Positions 25,093 to 35,447 of a stretch of DNA of 64,000 nt are shown piece after piece. The number at the start of each line of letters is the position of its first letter. The first letter of the stretch is position 1. Source of the stretch: Candidatus Helarchaeota archaeon (GTDB lineage: Archaea; Asgardarchaeota; Lokiarchaeia; Helarchaeales; HEL-GB-A); contig JABXJT010000013.1 in the NCBI GenBank assembly GCA_013375455.1, positions 23,079 to 87,078 on the forward strand, given 5' to 3'. Under the pieces are notes generated by a model that was not told the origin of the DNA, ran no database searches, and worked only from the letters and a program-made list of their open reading frames with translations. A program made the position numbers and the translations under genes.

Positions 25093-26382
25093 TTGGATAT
25101 TGAAATTTTACCTAGTCCGCGGTTAAATGGAAAGATTCAAGCTCCTTCTTCTAAGAGTTACACCCATCGCGCTATAATAATGGGATCTTTAGCGGAAGGC
25201 ACATCCACGATAAGAGAACCCCTTATCGGAGCCGATACTGAGGCTTCAATAAACGCGATGCGTGCCTTTGGCGCAAAAATCTTAGAAGAGGGGGATCAAC
25301 TAATCATAAAGGGCATTAGAGAACTTAAAAAACCAGATAAAACCATCAACGTCGAAAATTCGGGGACGACTATTCGCTTCATCACGGCTTTAGCAGCCCA
25401 TGTACCAGATACTGTTAAATTAACTGGAGATGAATCAATTCAGAAACGGCCAATGGGACCTCTGCTCGATGCCCTTTCTCAATTAGGAATTGAATGCTTT
25501 TCTGAACCACAAGATGGCACGCCTCCCCTAATCATCAAAGGAGGGAGGGTTAATGGAGGAAAAATCTCAATTCCGGGGAATATCAGCTCCCAATTCATTT
25601 CCGGGTTATTAATTTCTTCTCCTCTAGCTCAAGATGAAGTCACCATTCAATTAACTACTCCCTTAAAATCAACCCCATATCTTGCTATAACTAGTGAGAT
25701 GCTAAATAACTTCGGTATAAAGCACCAATATGACCCAAAACAGCGAGTATATAGAATTCCAGGACAACAAACCTATCACCCCATAGATTTTACGATTCCT
25801 GGCGATTTCTCATCAGCTGCATTTTTTCTTGCGGCGGGTGCAATTCTAGATGGTGAAATTTCTGTTTCAAATTTAGATTTAACGAATCCCCAAGGTGATA
25901 AACAAATAATCCAAATCCTGGAAAACATTGGTGCCAATATTTTAATCAGAAAGGATGAAAAAACGATAACTGTTACTAAAGGGACCATAAATCCTTTTGA
26001 AACTGATTGTGGTGATATTCCAGATCTCGTTCCCATCCTCGCTGTTTTAGCATCCTTCATCCCTCACAAATCAAAACTTTTTAATGCTGCCCATCTACGA
26101 ATAAAAGAAAGTGATCGTCTTCATACGATTACCACTGAATTACAAAAAATGAAGGTTGAAATCGAAGAATTACCAGATGCACTCATAATTAATGGGAGTT
26201 CTGATCATCAGGGAGCCGTTTTGGAAACCTACAATGATCATCGTATTGCAATGGCATTAATTATTGCTGCCTTGCCATTACAAGAGAAAACCCTCATTAA
26301 GAATATCGAATGCATAAAGGTGTCATATCCAACCTTTTTAGAAGACCTAAAAAAACTAGGTGGAAACTTTCGGGTGTGTTAA
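25093..26382 (+). CDS. aroA: 3-phosphoshikimate 1-carboxyvinyltransferase (EPSP synthase)
   Basis: A 429-residue EPSP synthase: N-terminal APSSKSYTHR substrate motif, the NSGTTIRF segment, the PGNISSQF loop and the C-terminal IKESDR plus NDHRIAMAL signatures. It joins phosphoenolpyruvate to shikimate 3-phosphate. The start is TTG at 25093. The chorismate synthase gene follows four bases later, so the pair is co-translated. Confidence 0.94.
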   Translation: MDIEILPSPRLNGKIQAPSSKSYTHRAIIMGSLAEGTSTIREPLIGADTEASINAMRAFGAKILEEGDQLIIKGIRELKKPDKTINVENSGTTIRFITALAAHVPDTVKLTGDESIQKRPMGPLLDALSQLGIECFSEPQDGTPPLIIKGGRVNGGKISIPGNISSQFISGLLISSPLAQDEVTIQLTTPLKSTPYLAITSEMLNNFGIKHQYDPKQRVYRIPGQQTYHPIDFTIPGDFSSAAFFLAAGAILDGEISVSNLDLTNPQGDKQIIQILENIGANILIRKDEKTITVTKGTINPFETDCGDIPDLVPILAVLASFIPHKSKLFNAAHLRIKESDRLHTITTELQKMKVEIEELPDALIINGSSDHQGAVLETYNDHRIAMALIIAALPLQEKTLIKNIECIKVSYPTFLEDLKKLGGNFRVC

Positions 26383-26385
26383 TAC

Positions 26386-27486
26386 ATGAGTGGAAATATA
26401 TTCGGATCCAATTTCGTGATTGTTTCCTTTGGTGAGAGTCACGGAAAATGCGTTGGCGTGGTCATTGATGGATGTCCCGCTGGTCTTAAAGTAGATTTAG
26501 ACCAAATTCAAAACGAATTAAACCGAAGAAGACCCGGACAGAGCAAAGTCAGCACGCCAAGAAAGGAAGCAGACCGTCTCGAAGTTCTTTCAGGCATTTT
26601 TAATGGATTCACGACTGGAGCCCCCATAACCCTCACCGTAGAGAATAAAGATGTGGATTCCTCAAAATACGAAAAAATTAAGGACACCCCACGACCAGGC
26701 CATGCTGATTTCACTGCATGGCATAAATATGGCGGATTTAATGATTATAGAGGGGGTGGACGGTTTTCGGGACGCATCACGATATCATTCGTTCTTGCGG
26801 GAGCCATCGCGAAGCAATTATTAAAAGAAACACTTGGAATCAAGATCCTCGCACACACGATTGCAATTGGAGGTATAAAGCTAGATCGTTCGGTAACACT
26901 TGATGAGATCGAGAAAAACACGGATAATAATCCAGTTCGATGCGCTGATCCCAAAATAGCTGAAAAAATGATTCAAAGAATAGAGGAAGTCAGACAAAAG
27001 GGCGATTCCGTGGGAGGCATTATAGAAACCATCTGTACTAAGATCCCTGCCGGATTGGGCGAGCCACTTTTTAGAAATATTGAAAGTGAATTCAGCAGGA
27101 TTCTTTTTGCCATTCCCGCTGTCAAGGGTGTAGAATTTGGAGCTGGATTTAAGGCGGCTGATCTATTAGGCTCTCAACATAATGATCCTTTCATCATTGA
27201 AAATAATCAAATTAAAACTAAAACAAACAATGCTGGTGGAATTCTTGGTGGAATAAGTAATGGCATGCCCATTACCTGCCGAATTGCTATTAAGCCGACT
27301 GCTTCGATAGCTAAGCCACAAAAGACCGTGAATCTTAAATCAATGACCTCTACTGAAATCTCAGTTGAAGGGCGCCATGATCCCGTCATCGTTCCAAGAG
27401 CCATTCCGGTAGTAGAAGCCAGCCTCGCAATAGTATTAGCCGATTTAGCCATCCAACGTGGGTTGATCCCACCGGTATTAAAATAA
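26386..27486 (+). CDS. aroC: Chorismate synthase
   Basis: A 366-residue FMN-dependent chorismate synthase: N-terminal SFGESHGKCVGVVIDG, the RRPGQS motif and the GRFSGRITISFVLAGAIA segment are family signatures, as is the C-terminal EGRHDP. It eliminates phosphate from EPSP to give chorismate. It lies between aroA and tyrA with short gaps. Confidence 0.95.
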   Translation: MSGNIFGSNFVIVSFGESHGKCVGVVIDGCPAGLKVDLDQIQNELNRRRPGQSKVSTPRKEADRLEVLSGIFNGFTTGAPITLTVENKDVDSSKYEKIKDTPRPGHADFTAWHKYGGFNDYRGGGRFSGRITISFVLAGAIAKQLLKETLGIKILAHTIAIGGIKLDRSVTLDEIEKNTDNNPVRCADPKIAEKMIQRIEEVRQKGDSVGGIIETICTKIPAGLGEPLFRNIESEFSRILFAIPAVKGVEFGAGFKAADLLGSQHNDPFIIENNQIKTKTNNAGGILGGISNGMPITCRIAIKPTASIAKPQKTVNLKSMTSTEISVEGRHDPVIVPRAIPVVEASLAIVLADLAIQRGLIPPVLK

Positions 27487-27501
27487 TGAGGTTGGGTCTT
27501 A

Positions 27502-28302
27502 ATGAGTGAGCGGTTTGAAATTGCCATCATTGGTGGAACTGGAGGGATGGGCCGAGTCTTCGCGAAGGAATTAAAAGCACTCGCGGATGTTATTATTATT
27601 AGCCGCTCCCTAGAGAAAGCAACAAAAATTGGTAAGACACTTGGAGTTCGCGGAGGCATTCTCAAAGACTGCAATACAGCTGATATTACCATCGTATCGG
27701 TTCCTATCGAAAATACCTATGAAACTTGCCAGAAACTTTTCAAAATTCTAAAAAAAGGTTCTCTTCTCATTGATATTTCAGCCGTGAAAGCATTCATCAA
27801 TAAACTTAAATCTGAAATTCCGGAAGACATCTCCTACATTTCCATGCATCCGTTATTTAGTCCGGAAGGAAGCTTTAAAGATTTCAACGTGATTCTAGTA
27901 CCGGTAAAGGATGAAAAATGGCTCTCAATCATTCAAAAACTTCTCACCAAACTGGGCGCCTTGACTACCATCACTACTCCAGAGGAACACGACCAAATAA
28001 TGAGTAAAATGCAAGTTGCCCATCATTTTATTTACTTAATGCTAGCCTCTTATATGAGCGATAGTCAAATTTCCCCAGAGTTCTTCACTCGATCATTCAA
28101 AAAAACACTGCAAAACTTCACAGGAATAGAGAAGAATCTTGATGCCATTCTCGAAATCCAAAAGCTTAATCCCCACGCAAAAATCACACGTAAGGAATTC
28201 GTATCAATGATGGAGAAATTTGTCTCTCTTGACCAAGACGCAGAAATGGAAGATCTCCAAAAGAAGATTCAGGTTTTTAAAGAAAAATATCTTTCAAAAT
28301 AA
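27502..28302 (+). CDS. tyrA: Prephenate dehydrogenase
   Basis: A 266-residue Rossmann enzyme with the dinucleotide loop GGTGGMGR near residue 11, the IDISAVK segment and the catalytic histidine region SMHPLFSP, as in TyrA. The ordinary C-terminal helical dimerisation region follows. It oxidatively decarboxylates prephenate towards tyrosine. No chorismate mutase domain is attached; that activity is fused to PheA at 35448. It is the last gene of the cluster. Confidence 0.88.
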   Translation: MSERFEIAIIGGTGGMGRVFAKELKALADVIIISRSLEKATKIGKTLGVRGGILKDCNTADITIVSVPIENTYETCQKLFKILKKGSLLIDISAVKAFINKLKSEIPEDISYISMHPLFSPEGSFKDFNVILVPVKDEKWLSIIQKLLTKLGALTTITTPEEHDQIMSKMQVAHHFIYLMLASYMSDSQISPEFFTRSFKKTLQNFTGIEKNLDAILEIQKLNPHAKITRKEFVSMMEKFVSLDQDAEMEDLQKKIQVFKEKYLSK

Positions 28303-28334
28303 TATTAAACTTCAAGAAAAAAAGGAATATTAAA

Positions 28335-29039
28335 TTAAGATGGAGTTTTACTTCTGGTTACTTCCCTAATTTGTCCATCCCTAATCCGTGCGACACGGTC
28401 CGCATATTTTATTATGCTTTCATCGTGGGTTACCACGATGATTGTCGTCCCTTGTTCTTTATTGAGCTTCCGAAGCAACTTAACTATTTCATCACCCGTT
28501 TGAGTATCCAAGTTACCTGTAGGCTCATCAGCAAAAACTACTTTTGGGTTATTGATCAATGCACGTGCAATGGCAACTCGTTGCTGCTCGCCCCCACTTA
28601 GCTCTCTTGGACGGTGGTCTTTCCGTTCTACCAGGTCTACAAGACGTAAAAGAGTCAGCGCGCGCTCCTCGATAACTTTACCTGATAAGGATGTTGGCCA
28701 AAGTGGAGCCTCTACATTTTCTATAGCAGTCATTTCGTCGACGAGATTGAAATTTTGAAAAACGAACCCGACACGCTCTCGTCTAATTTTAGGAAACATT
28801 GTTTCATCGATCATCCCGGTATCTAATCCATCGAGGATGATACGTCCTGATGTGGGCGTATCTAAACCACTTAAAACATTAAGCAACGTGGATTTACCGC
28901 TTCCAGAAGGACCGACTATAACGAAAAATTCGCCCTTTTTAACTCTTATATTTATCTTCTTTACAGCGATTATTATTTCAGATCCTCTACGGTATTCCTT
29001 CGTGACCTCTTCTGCGATTACAACTTCCATTTCACTCAT
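28335..29039 (-). CDS. ABC transporter ATP-binding protein (MacB/LolD type)
   Basis: A 234-residue ATPase with Walker [11 protein letters not shown]-loop region FQNFNL, signature LSGGEQQR, Walker [13 protein letters not shown] and the H-loop THD. These match the MacB/LolD/FtsE group that works with FtsX-type permeases. The permease-like gene lies 10 bp upstream on the same strand. Substrate unknown; lipid, peptide or mechanical roles are typical. Confidence 0.9.
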   Translation of the reverse strand: MSEMEVVIAEEVTKEYRRGSEIIIAVKKINIRVKKGEFFVIVGPSGSGKSTLLNVLSGLDTPTSGRIILDGLDTGMIDETMFPKIRRERVGFVFQNFNLVDEMTAIENVEAPLWPTSLSGKVIEERALTLLRLVDLVERKDHRPRELSGGEQQRVAIARALINNPKVVFADEPTGNLDTQTGDEIVKLLRKLNKEQGTTIIVVTHDESIIKYADRVARIRDGQIREVTRSKTPS

Positions 29040-29049
29040 TCATTCCACC

Positions 29050-29559
29050 TCACGCTTTTCTTAAGGCCTCCATTGGTCGTACTTTTAACATTCGGCGCCA
29101 TGCTAACAACACGCCGATAAATTGCATTCCCACGATGACTCCAAACGAAATTAAGAAAGCCTCTGCCCTAAAGATCCAAAGATCTTGTTCGAAATATGCT
29201 CCTATCCCAAAATAATGTATGATGACCTCGAGAACGATGAATCCTGCCACTAAACATACAAGCATTAGTTCACCAATAAAAAGCCATTTAATATCAGATG
29301 ATGTCCAACCAAGACATCTTAGCGTTGCCACTTGCAATTTTCGGTAGCTTGAAATCAGCAAGCCATATACAAAGGCCACTATACCAACTGCCAGAAGTAA
29401 TACTAATACCGGTAAAGGGTTAACTGTACCTTCCATCAAACCATCCAACGTAAAAGCCGTCCAGAACATTAAAATTGCATAAATACCCACAAAGAAAAGG
29501 AATCTCTTCCCTGTCCTAATTGCAAGGCGTAACGATTTTATAAGCACTCGTAAAGTCAT
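29050..29559 (-). CDS. Small FtsX-like permease
   Basis: A 169-residue membrane protein with four hydrophobic segments and the C-terminal FtsX signature PMEALRKA. Ordinary FtsX/MacB permeases have about 400 residues or more with a large extracellular MacB_PCD domain between helices one and two; here that loop is almost absent. It is probably the permease half of the ATPase encoded next to it. The gene may be a minimal version or a truncated remnant; the reading frame is intact. Confidence 0.75.
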   Translation of the reverse strand: MTLRVLIKSLRLAIRTGKRFLFFVGIYAILMFWTAFTLDGLMEGTVNPLPVLVLLLAVGIVAFVYGLLISSYRKLQVATLRCLGWTSSDIKWLFIGELMLVCLVAGFIVLEVIIHYFGIGAYFEQDLWIFRAEAFLISFGVIVGMQFIGVLLAWRRMLKVRPMEALRKA

Positions 29560-29682
29560 TTTTCTACCACTCTTTTTTGGTTTATATTATCTATTTGATA
29601 ACCTCTATCTTATTTCTTAACATGGCATCTTTCTTTTTATATTTTAATGTAAAATATTATCATCGTAATTAAAGTATTCGTA

Positions 29683-30123
29683 GTGAGAATAGTGAGGTAT
29701 CGAGGACCGAGAACAACGATCGACGCAATCATTCTAGAAAAAAATGGATCCATTGTCTTAATTAAACGGAAATATCCACCTTATCAGGGTCATTGGGCAC
29801 TTCCAGGGGGCTTTGTTGAACTCGGAGAGAGAGCTGAGGATGCGGTAAGACGTGAAGCCGAAGAAGAAACTGGATTAAAAATCGAAATCTTAAAACTATC
29901 TGGCGTTTACTCTGACCCTGAACGAGATCCACGAGGGCACACCATAACTATTGCTTATTTATGCAAGATAAAATCTCCAGAGGGCAAACTAAAAGGTGGA
30001 ACTGATGCAAAAGAAGCCAAAGTTTTTACTACGGATGATATCTCTACTATGCAGCTTGCCTTTGACCACAATATTATTATACGCGATGCTTTGAAAATAG
30101 CAGATAAAGAAAAATTATGGTGA
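29683..30123 (+). CDS. Nudix hydrolase (ADP-ribose pyrophosphatase type)
   Basis: A 146-residue Nudix protein with a complete Nudix box: GGFVELGE followed by the REAEEETGL helix. It hydrolyses nucleoside diphosphates linked to another moiety, probably ADP-ribose or a related metabolite. Start is GTG at 29683. It ends five bases before the next gene, whose GGTGA Shine-Dalgarno sequence overlaps its stop. Confidence 0.88.
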   Translation: MRIVRYRGPRTTIDAIILEKNGSIVLIKRKYPPYQGHWALPGGFVELGERAEDAVRREAEEETGLKIEILKLSGVYSDPERDPRGHTITIAYLCKIKSPEGKLKGGTDAKEAKVFTTDDISTMQLAFDHNIIIRDALKIADKEKLW

Positions 30124-30127
30124 TTTC

Positions 30128-30796
30128 ATGGATGGGTTCGACTTAACAGGTACGAATGCAGCGTTAGATGAAAAAATTAAGAGAAATTACTTTATTTGCG
30201 TGGAAAAATGCGACAAATATGCTGCAAGGACCAAAATCGAGGGTAAGAAAATAATGGGGAAAGAATCTGGAGAATTAGAAATAGAAATTTCTTATACTCC
30301 TTACATCATAGCCAAAGCAAGTTATCGAATCATCTATCTACGACGGAACCGGTACGCGATGTCCGTGCCACCGGATGTAGATTCTGTAAAAATACTCAAC
30401 CGTTCCTTCATGAATAGCGATATTATCAAAAATGAAGTGAAGGTTGATGCCATCGAGAAGATCATTATCGAACAAGGAGAAGATGTTGAGCTCGATCATA
30501 AAGGTAATCGGATAAAGTACAAAGACATTCCCCCGCATAATAAAGTGGATGCATCCTTTTATGAAGCCCATAAACGAGAGATCATTCGGCCTAAATTTGA
30601 TGTTGGGGACATCATCCAACAACTCCGAGATAAATTAGTTTCTCGCCCTCATGACGTCTCCAGATCAATTGAAGAAACGTTCAACGTGGATATTCAGGTG
30701 ATTCTTCGAACCTATTATACTGGCACGTTCACGACCGAAGATAAAGAGAAAAAGATGCGGGTGGACAGCGTCACAGGAAAGTTAGAAGTACCTTAA
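30128..30796 (+). CDS. Conserved-looking protein of unknown function
   Basis: A 222-residue soluble, charged protein beginning MDGFDLTGTNAALDEKIK. It has a beta-rich middle (YTPYIIAKASYRIIYLRR) and a helical C-terminal half. No transmembrane segment, zinc ligands or nucleotide motif is visible. It follows the Nudix gene with only four bases between and is probably co-transcribed. I do not recognise the family. Confidence 0.7.
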   Translation: MDGFDLTGTNAALDEKIKRNYFICVEKCDKYAARTKIEGKKIMGKESGELEIEISYTPYIIAKASYRIIYLRRNRYAMSVPPDVDSVKILNRSFMNSDIIKNEVKVDAIEKIIIEQGEDVELDHKGNRIKYKDIPPHNKVDASFYEAHKREIIRPKFDVGDIIQQLRDKLVSRPHDVSRSIEETFNVDIQVILRTYYTGTFTTEDKEKKMRVDSVTGKLEVP

Positions 30797-30808
30797 CTCA
30801 TTTAAATT

Positions 30809-31498
30809 TCAAAGAAGCCCAACCCCATTAATCATAAAATGCACACCCAAATAAATCAAGAATGCCGCACAAACAACTAATATAACCTGATAAACCTTAT
30901 CGCTTATCCATCTTTTTCCTGAAGATATCATTACTGAAATGAAGGTGTACCATGCAAAATCGCTTAAAATATGTCCAATATAGAAAATTGTTATTCCAAT
31001 CAAGCCGAATGCAATGGGAACAAATTCAACTGGAAGAGGTGGAAGTTCGGTATAAATCAAACCAAGCCCTATAGTAGCCCACCAAATAATCCAGAAAGGA
31101 TTTGAAACGCTTAGAACGATCCCATCAAGAATTGGGGCATAACTTTTCTTTTTTTCTTCAGAAGCTCTACGATTTAATTCTTTATTTATTGAGATCTTTT
31201 TCACGAAGACATCAATGAGCATTAAAGCAGCAAGAATGCATAAAAGGATTCCTCCTGCTAGGCTTACAATTAATTCAGCTGTGATCGTTTGGAGTATGAC
31301 ATCCAAGCCCAAAATTATTCCAACAAGGAGAATGAACTCAATTATGGAATGCCCAAACACTACTAATGGTCCCGTTTTCCATCCTCTTCGTGGCGTTTCC
31401 TTAATCACGATGGCCAGGACTGGTCCTGGGGTTATTGCCCCCGAAAATCCGATTAAAAATGAAAATAGCATGATCTGCATTAATATATTGAAGTTCAT
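30809..31498 (-). CDS. LysE/RhtB family exporter
   Basis: A 229-residue membrane protein with about six hydrophobic segments and the family-defining SGAITPGPVLA motif near residue 20. LysE/RhtB proteins export amino acids or derivatives. A charged loop lies in the middle, as usual for the family. The substrate cannot be predicted. It ends close to the opposing 30128 gene and lies downstream of cofE on the same strand. Confidence 0.88.
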   Translation of the reverse strand: MNFNILMQIMLFSFLIGFSGAITPGPVLAIVIKETPRRGWKTGPLVVFGHSIIEFILLVGIILGLDVILQTITAELIVSLAGGILLCILAALMLIDVFVKKISINKELNRRASEEKKKSYAPILDGIVLSVSNPFWIIWWATIGLGLIYTELPPLPVEFVPIAFGLIGITIFYIGHILSDFAWYTFISVMISSGKRWISDKVYQVILVVCAAFLIYLGVHFMINGVGLL

Positions 31499-31507
31499 TA
31501 GATTGGC

Positions 31508-32266
31508 TCAACGAAATAAATCTTGTTTTTTTGGTCGGATCAATCGTAATCCTTTTCCATCTTTATTAGTATAACGATATCCCCGAATTAAAATGATGGG
31601 CATCCCCTCACCCGCTTCTCCCATGATCAACTCAGCAGCCGAAGCGAGTTCATCAGCAATGGCAATTTTGGTTTTTTCTAGTTGATATCCGAAAAGATCA
31701 ATCTGTCCGCGATAATCAAGGATTTCCTTTATTCCTGCCACCCCTAAGGCCACGTTAATTGATCCACGCCTAAATGGGCGCCCATGGGTATCAGAAATAA
31801 TGATAGCTACGTTTTTTCCAGCTTTTTCGCGAATTTGGGTTCGGAGCTCAGCTGCAGCCCTGTCTGGATCAACGGGAAGCAGGGTTACTGAATCATCTGG
31901 CGAATTAGACATATCAATGCCAGCATCAGCACAAATAAAACCTAATTTGGTTTCGACAATGATTTTTCCGTTTCCTTCAATTACAGCAGTTCTTAGAATT
32001 TGTTTAGATTCTTCGAGAATTAAGGTGACTAGATGTGGATCCTTCTTAATTTCATTAGCCAATTGGATTGCATCTGGTGTAGGTTTTACTTTTTTAAGAT
32101 CCCTGACCCGTCCTTCAATTCGAGAAATGATGGTCTGAGCAATCACAAAAACGTCAGAATCTTCAATACTCAGCTTCATCCTGTTCAGAGAATTTAACAT
32201 TATCTCAACAAGATCATCGTTTTCCTTGATGATGGGAACATGCTTCAATCCAATTATTTGAATCAT
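31508..32266 (-). CDS. cofE: Coenzyme F420-0:L-glutamate ligase
   Basis: A 252-residue protein of the CofE/FbiB-N family, which adds glutamate residues to F420-0 with GTP. Typical segments are GLKHVPII at the N-terminus, VIAQTIISRIEGR, GFICADAGIDMSN and the ISDTHGRPFRRG motif. Its start overlaps the mobA stop by four bases. It is the only F420 gene seen here; an F420-using metabolism is inferred. Confidence 0.92.
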   Translation of the reverse strand: MIQIIGLKHVPIIKENDDLVEIMLNSLNRMKLSIEDSDVFVIAQTIISRIEGRVRDLKKVKPTPDAIQLANEIKKDPHLVTLILEESKQILRTAVIEGNGKIIVETKLGFICADAGIDMSNSPDDSVTLLPVDPDRAAAELRTQIREKAGKNVAIIISDTHGRPFRRGSINVALGVAGIKEILDYRGQIDLFGYQLEKTKIAIADELASAAELIMGEAGEGMPIILIRGYRYTNKDGKGLRLIRPKKQDLFR

Positions 32267-32913
32267 TCTGATTCACTTACTTCCAAGATTTTGATTAATA
32301 TTTCGAGGTCATATCTTGTATTTACGTTAAAGAAGGTATGCAGCTCAGGATCTATTGGCTTTATTTCAGTAACAGGAAAAAAATGTGCTGCTGAAATGCG
32401 ATCAATGAAACTCCTCAATCGGTAAGATTTCTCCTGAATGCTTTGTTGAATGGCTTTAATGGCGGGCTCCTTACTATAAATTGCGCAGAGTGGCTCAATG
32501 TAGCCATTTGGGAATTCCGGGATTACAGCCCAACAAAGGGGCCTCACGTTAGAATAATATTCATACAATAATTCAATTACTCTTGGCTTGATGAGCGGCA
32601 TATCGCAACCTAATAGCAATACATGACCAAATTCTGCGTTTTTAAACCCGGTTAATGCCCCAATAAGAGGACTTTCAATAGAGGGGTCTTCATCTAATAA
32701 AAATTTCACGGGATAATTAGCTGCATGCTTTAATTTCTTGAGCCTTTTTTCTGTTTTAGTAATTACAAGGATATCTTCCGATATTGAAAGGACCTTTTCC
32801 AGAGTGTGAGCTATGAGGGATTTGTCTTTAATGAATATTAGGGCCTTATCTACGCCTAACCGCTTTGCCCTCCCACCAGCCAGAATAACAATTGAAAGGT
32901 CCATTCTAATCAA
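32263..32913 (-). CDS. mobA: Molybdenum cofactor guanylyltransferase
   Basis: A 216-residue nucleotidyltransferase with the N-terminal LAGGRAKRLGVDKAL motif, the GCDMP metal-binding segment and the closing N-x-N-T-x-x-D-L-E-like end. It transfers GMP to molybdopterin, giving the bis-MGD cofactor. CofC (also a guanylyltransferase) is the main alternative because cofE overlaps it, but the LAGGxxxRxGxDK signature favours MobA. ATG 32904 is an alternative start. Confidence 0.82.
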   Translation of the reverse strand: MIRMDLSIVILAGGRAKRLGVDKALIFIKDKSLIAHTLEKVLSISEDILVITKTEKRLKKLKHAANYPVKFLLDEDPSIESPLIGALTGFKNAEFGHVLLLGCDMPLIKPRVIELLYEYYSNVRPLCWAVIPEFPNGYIEPLCAIYSKEPAIKAIQQSIQEKSYRLRSFIDRISAAHFFPVTEIKPIDPELHTFFNVNTRYDLEILIKILEVSESE

Positions 32914-32933
32914 ATAATAGAGTAGTTAAATTA

Positions 32934-34511
32934 CTATCGGCGCCCGACAATTTCAGTAATTTTTGCTTCTGGTAGCTTATCAGGATAATCTAGGTTATAG
33001 TGAATACCTCGACTTTCTTTTCGTAGTAAGGCCGAATCAATGGTTAGTTCAGCGACGGTTGCTAAGTTCCTCAATTCAATCAAATCTGCTGTAATGATAG
33101 AATGCCAGTAGTACTCGTTAATTTCTTCTTGTAAGTTGATAATTCTTTGTTTTGCACGCTGCAATCTTTTATTAGTCCGAACAATACCTACGTAATTCCA
33201 CATAAATCTTCTAATCTCATCCCAATTTTGAGTAATGACCACAGCTTCGTCGCTATCCACGGCATCGCCTATTTCCCACGGCCTAAAATCATGGATTCTT
33301 AAGCCTTGTTGGAGGAGATCCTTACATTTTTTGGCCGCTTCGTGAGCACAAACAACTGCTTCGAGCAATGAATTGCTAGCTAAACGGTTAGCACCATGTA
33401 AACCAGTGCAACTTGTTTCCCCGATCACCAATAGATTTTCAATATCCGTAGTTCCATCGAGTTTAGCCTTAACACCACCACAACAGTAATGTGCCGCAGG
33501 CACGACTGGTATTTTCGAACGGGTTATGTCAATGTTAAATTCAAGGCATCTTTGATATATTCCAGGAAATCTTGACTGAATAAAATTAGGACCGCGATGC
33601 GTGATATCGAGATAAACACAGTCATCACCGCTTCTCTTTAACTCATCATCAATAGCCCTCGCCACTATATCCCTCGGTGCAAGTTCTTTTGCCTTATGGT
33701 AACTTTCCATGAACCTATTTCCATTTTGATCTATGAGGATAGCTTTTTCTCCGCGCAAGGCTTCTGAGATTAAGAATGACTTTGCGTATGGATGGTATAA
33801 GCATGTGGGATGGAATTGAAAGAATTCCATATTCATTATTGTCGCGCCTGCTCGATACGCCATTGCTATCCCATCACCCGTCGCAATATCAGGATTACTT
33901 GTATAGAGATAAATCTTCCCTGCTCCACCCGTTGCTAACACAATAATTTTTGCTTGGATTTGAATTACCCGCTTGTTTTTTACATCCAATACATACACGC
34001 CAATAACTTTTCCGTTCGACGTCACCAAGTTAATGGCTATATAATTCTCATAAATTGGAACTTTTGATTTTGTTACTGCTCTCAATAAGGATGATTCAAT
34101 CTCTTTCCCAGTTAAATCCTTCGTGTGTAAAATTCGCCTTTGCGAATGTCCGCCCTCCATTCCAAGATCAAATTTGCCATCCTCATTCCGCGTGAATTCG
34201 ACGTTACATAAATCAATCAATTCTTTAACGCGGATTGGACCACTCTTAACTACCTGTTCCACTACTTCTCTATCACACAACCCATTTCCAGCACGGAGCG
34301 TATCCTCAACATGAGATTCAAAGGAATCAGTCGGGGATAAAACAGCCGCTATGCCTCCTTGAGCATAATTCGTGTTACTTTCAGCCCTCTCTTTCTTCGT
34401 GATAATCGTGACTTTTGCAAAACTGCTTGCTTTTAAAGAGAAAAACAAGCCCGCGATGCCACTTCCAATGACCAAGATGTCTGTTTTCATATCATTCATC
34501 GATATTCGCAC
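32934..34511 (-). CDS. nadB: L-aspartate oxidase
   Basis: A 525-residue FAD enzyme with the N-terminal dinucleotide motif GSGIAG, the [10 protein letters not shown] segment, the GGAGKIY and HPTCLY motifs and the [15 protein letters not shown] signature, all typical of NadB. It oxidises aspartate to iminoaspartate, the first step of NAD synthesis. No nadA or nadC is adjacent. Starts at 34511 or 34490 (MKTDIL) are both possible. Confidence 0.9.
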   Translation of the reverse strand: MRISMNDMKTDILVIGSGIAGLFFSLKASSFAKVTIITKKERAESNTNYAQGGIAAVLSPTDSFESHVEDTLRAGNGLCDREVVEQVVKSGPIRVKELIDLCNVEFTRNEDGKFDLGMEGGHSQRRILHTKDLTGKEIESSLLRAVTKSKVPIYENYIAINLVTSNGKVIGVYVLDVKNKRVIQIQAKIIVLATGGAGKIYLYTSNPDIATGDGIAMAYRAGATIMNMEFFQFHPTCLYHPYAKSFLISEALRGEKAILIDQNGNRFMESYHKAKELAPRDIVARAIDDELKRSGDDCVYLDITHRGPNFIQSRFPGIYQRCLEFNIDITRSKIPVVPAAHYCCGGVKAKLDGTTDIENLLVIGETSCTGLHGANRLASNSLLEAVVCAHEAAKKCKDLLQQGLRIHDFRPWEIGDAVDSDEAVVITQNWDEIRRFMWNYVGIVRTNKRLQRAKQRIINLQEEINEYYWHSIITADLIELRNLATVAELTIDSALLRKESRGIHYNLDYPDKLPEAKITEIVGRR

Positions 34512-34604
34512 AACCCAAACGAATCTTTATCAAATTTTTCTATTAGATTTCACCTTACCAAACCTTATTTTTATTATTATGGTATTACTATTTAGGGAAG
34601 TTCA

Positions 34605-35408
34605 ATGAAAGAATCGATTCTCAAACCCATTACTCGATTTTCCAAAGGAGAATTTCATAAAATTAAAGACGAGATTGCAGTTGAAACCATTATTAGAATA
34701 TGGGTGAATGAAAATTCGATAACTTCTGTTTTATGTTCTCCAACTCTAGAAAAAGAATTGGTCGTTGGTTATCTTTTTACAACCGGTATTATCAACTCAT
34801 TTGAAGAAGTTGAAGATATAAGAGACGAGGGCCATGAATATAAAGTAACCCTAAATTCGAAGATTGACCTCGATTCAAGGCTTAAGAATTCTCAATTCAT
34901 CAATCGTATCATTTCAACGGGTTGTGGCCCTCCTGAATATTGGTTAACTGTTAGAACTGGAAAAGGACTTCCTAAAATTGAATCCAAAATTCAGGTTTCA
35001 ATGGACGATATTTTAAAGGCAGTTAAAGATTTGAACGAAAACTCGAATATTTTTCGCCGAACGGGCGCAACCCACGCTGCTGGATTATATAATGCATCAA
35101 TTAATCGCATTATCGTGGCGGAGGACGTTGGAAGACATAATGCAATCGATAAAGTCATAGGCTATGCAATCATTCAAGGTGAAAAAAGTTTTGATGATAA
35201 AATACTCGTTTCAACGGGACGTTTAACAGCAGATATCGTTTTCAAATCTGCGAAATGCAGAATTCCGATCGTCGCCTCAATGGCAGCTGCTACTGATTCC
35301 GGAATTTCTACCGCTAAAGTTACGAACACTACCCTTCTTGGTTTCGTGAGGGGCAAAAAAAAGGCAAATATATATACGAACCCGTTTAGAATTATTCCTA
35401 ACAAGTGA
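34605..35408 (+). CDS. fdhD: Formate dehydrogenase accessory sulfurtransferase FdhD
   Basis: A 267-residue FdhD: STGCGPPE near residue 105, FRRTGATHAAGLY and the strongly conserved VAEDVGRHNAIDKV, plus a C-terminal STGRLTADIVFK segment. FdhD passes sulfur to the molybdenum or tungsten cofactor of formate dehydrogenase. The bacterial enzyme uses a C-x2-C pair; here only the first of the two is visible (C-G-P-P). MobA and MobB in the window support a molybdo/tungsto-enzyme. Confidence 0.9.
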   Translation: MKESILKPITRFSKGEFHKIKDEIAVETIIRIWVNENSITSVLCSPTLEKELVVGYLFTTGIINSFEEVEDIRDEGHEYKVTLNSKIDLDSRLKNSQFINRIISTGCGPPEYWLTVRTGKGLPKIESKIQVSMDDILKAVKDLNENSNIFRRTGATHAAGLYNASINRIIVAEDVGRHNAIDKVIGYAIIQGEKSFDDKILVSTGRLTADIVFKSAKCRIPIVASMAAATDSGISTAKVTNTTLLGFVRGKKKANIYTNPFRIIPNK

Positions 35409-35447
35409 TATTTCCAATAAACGGAATGATTTCGGATAGGAATTAGT

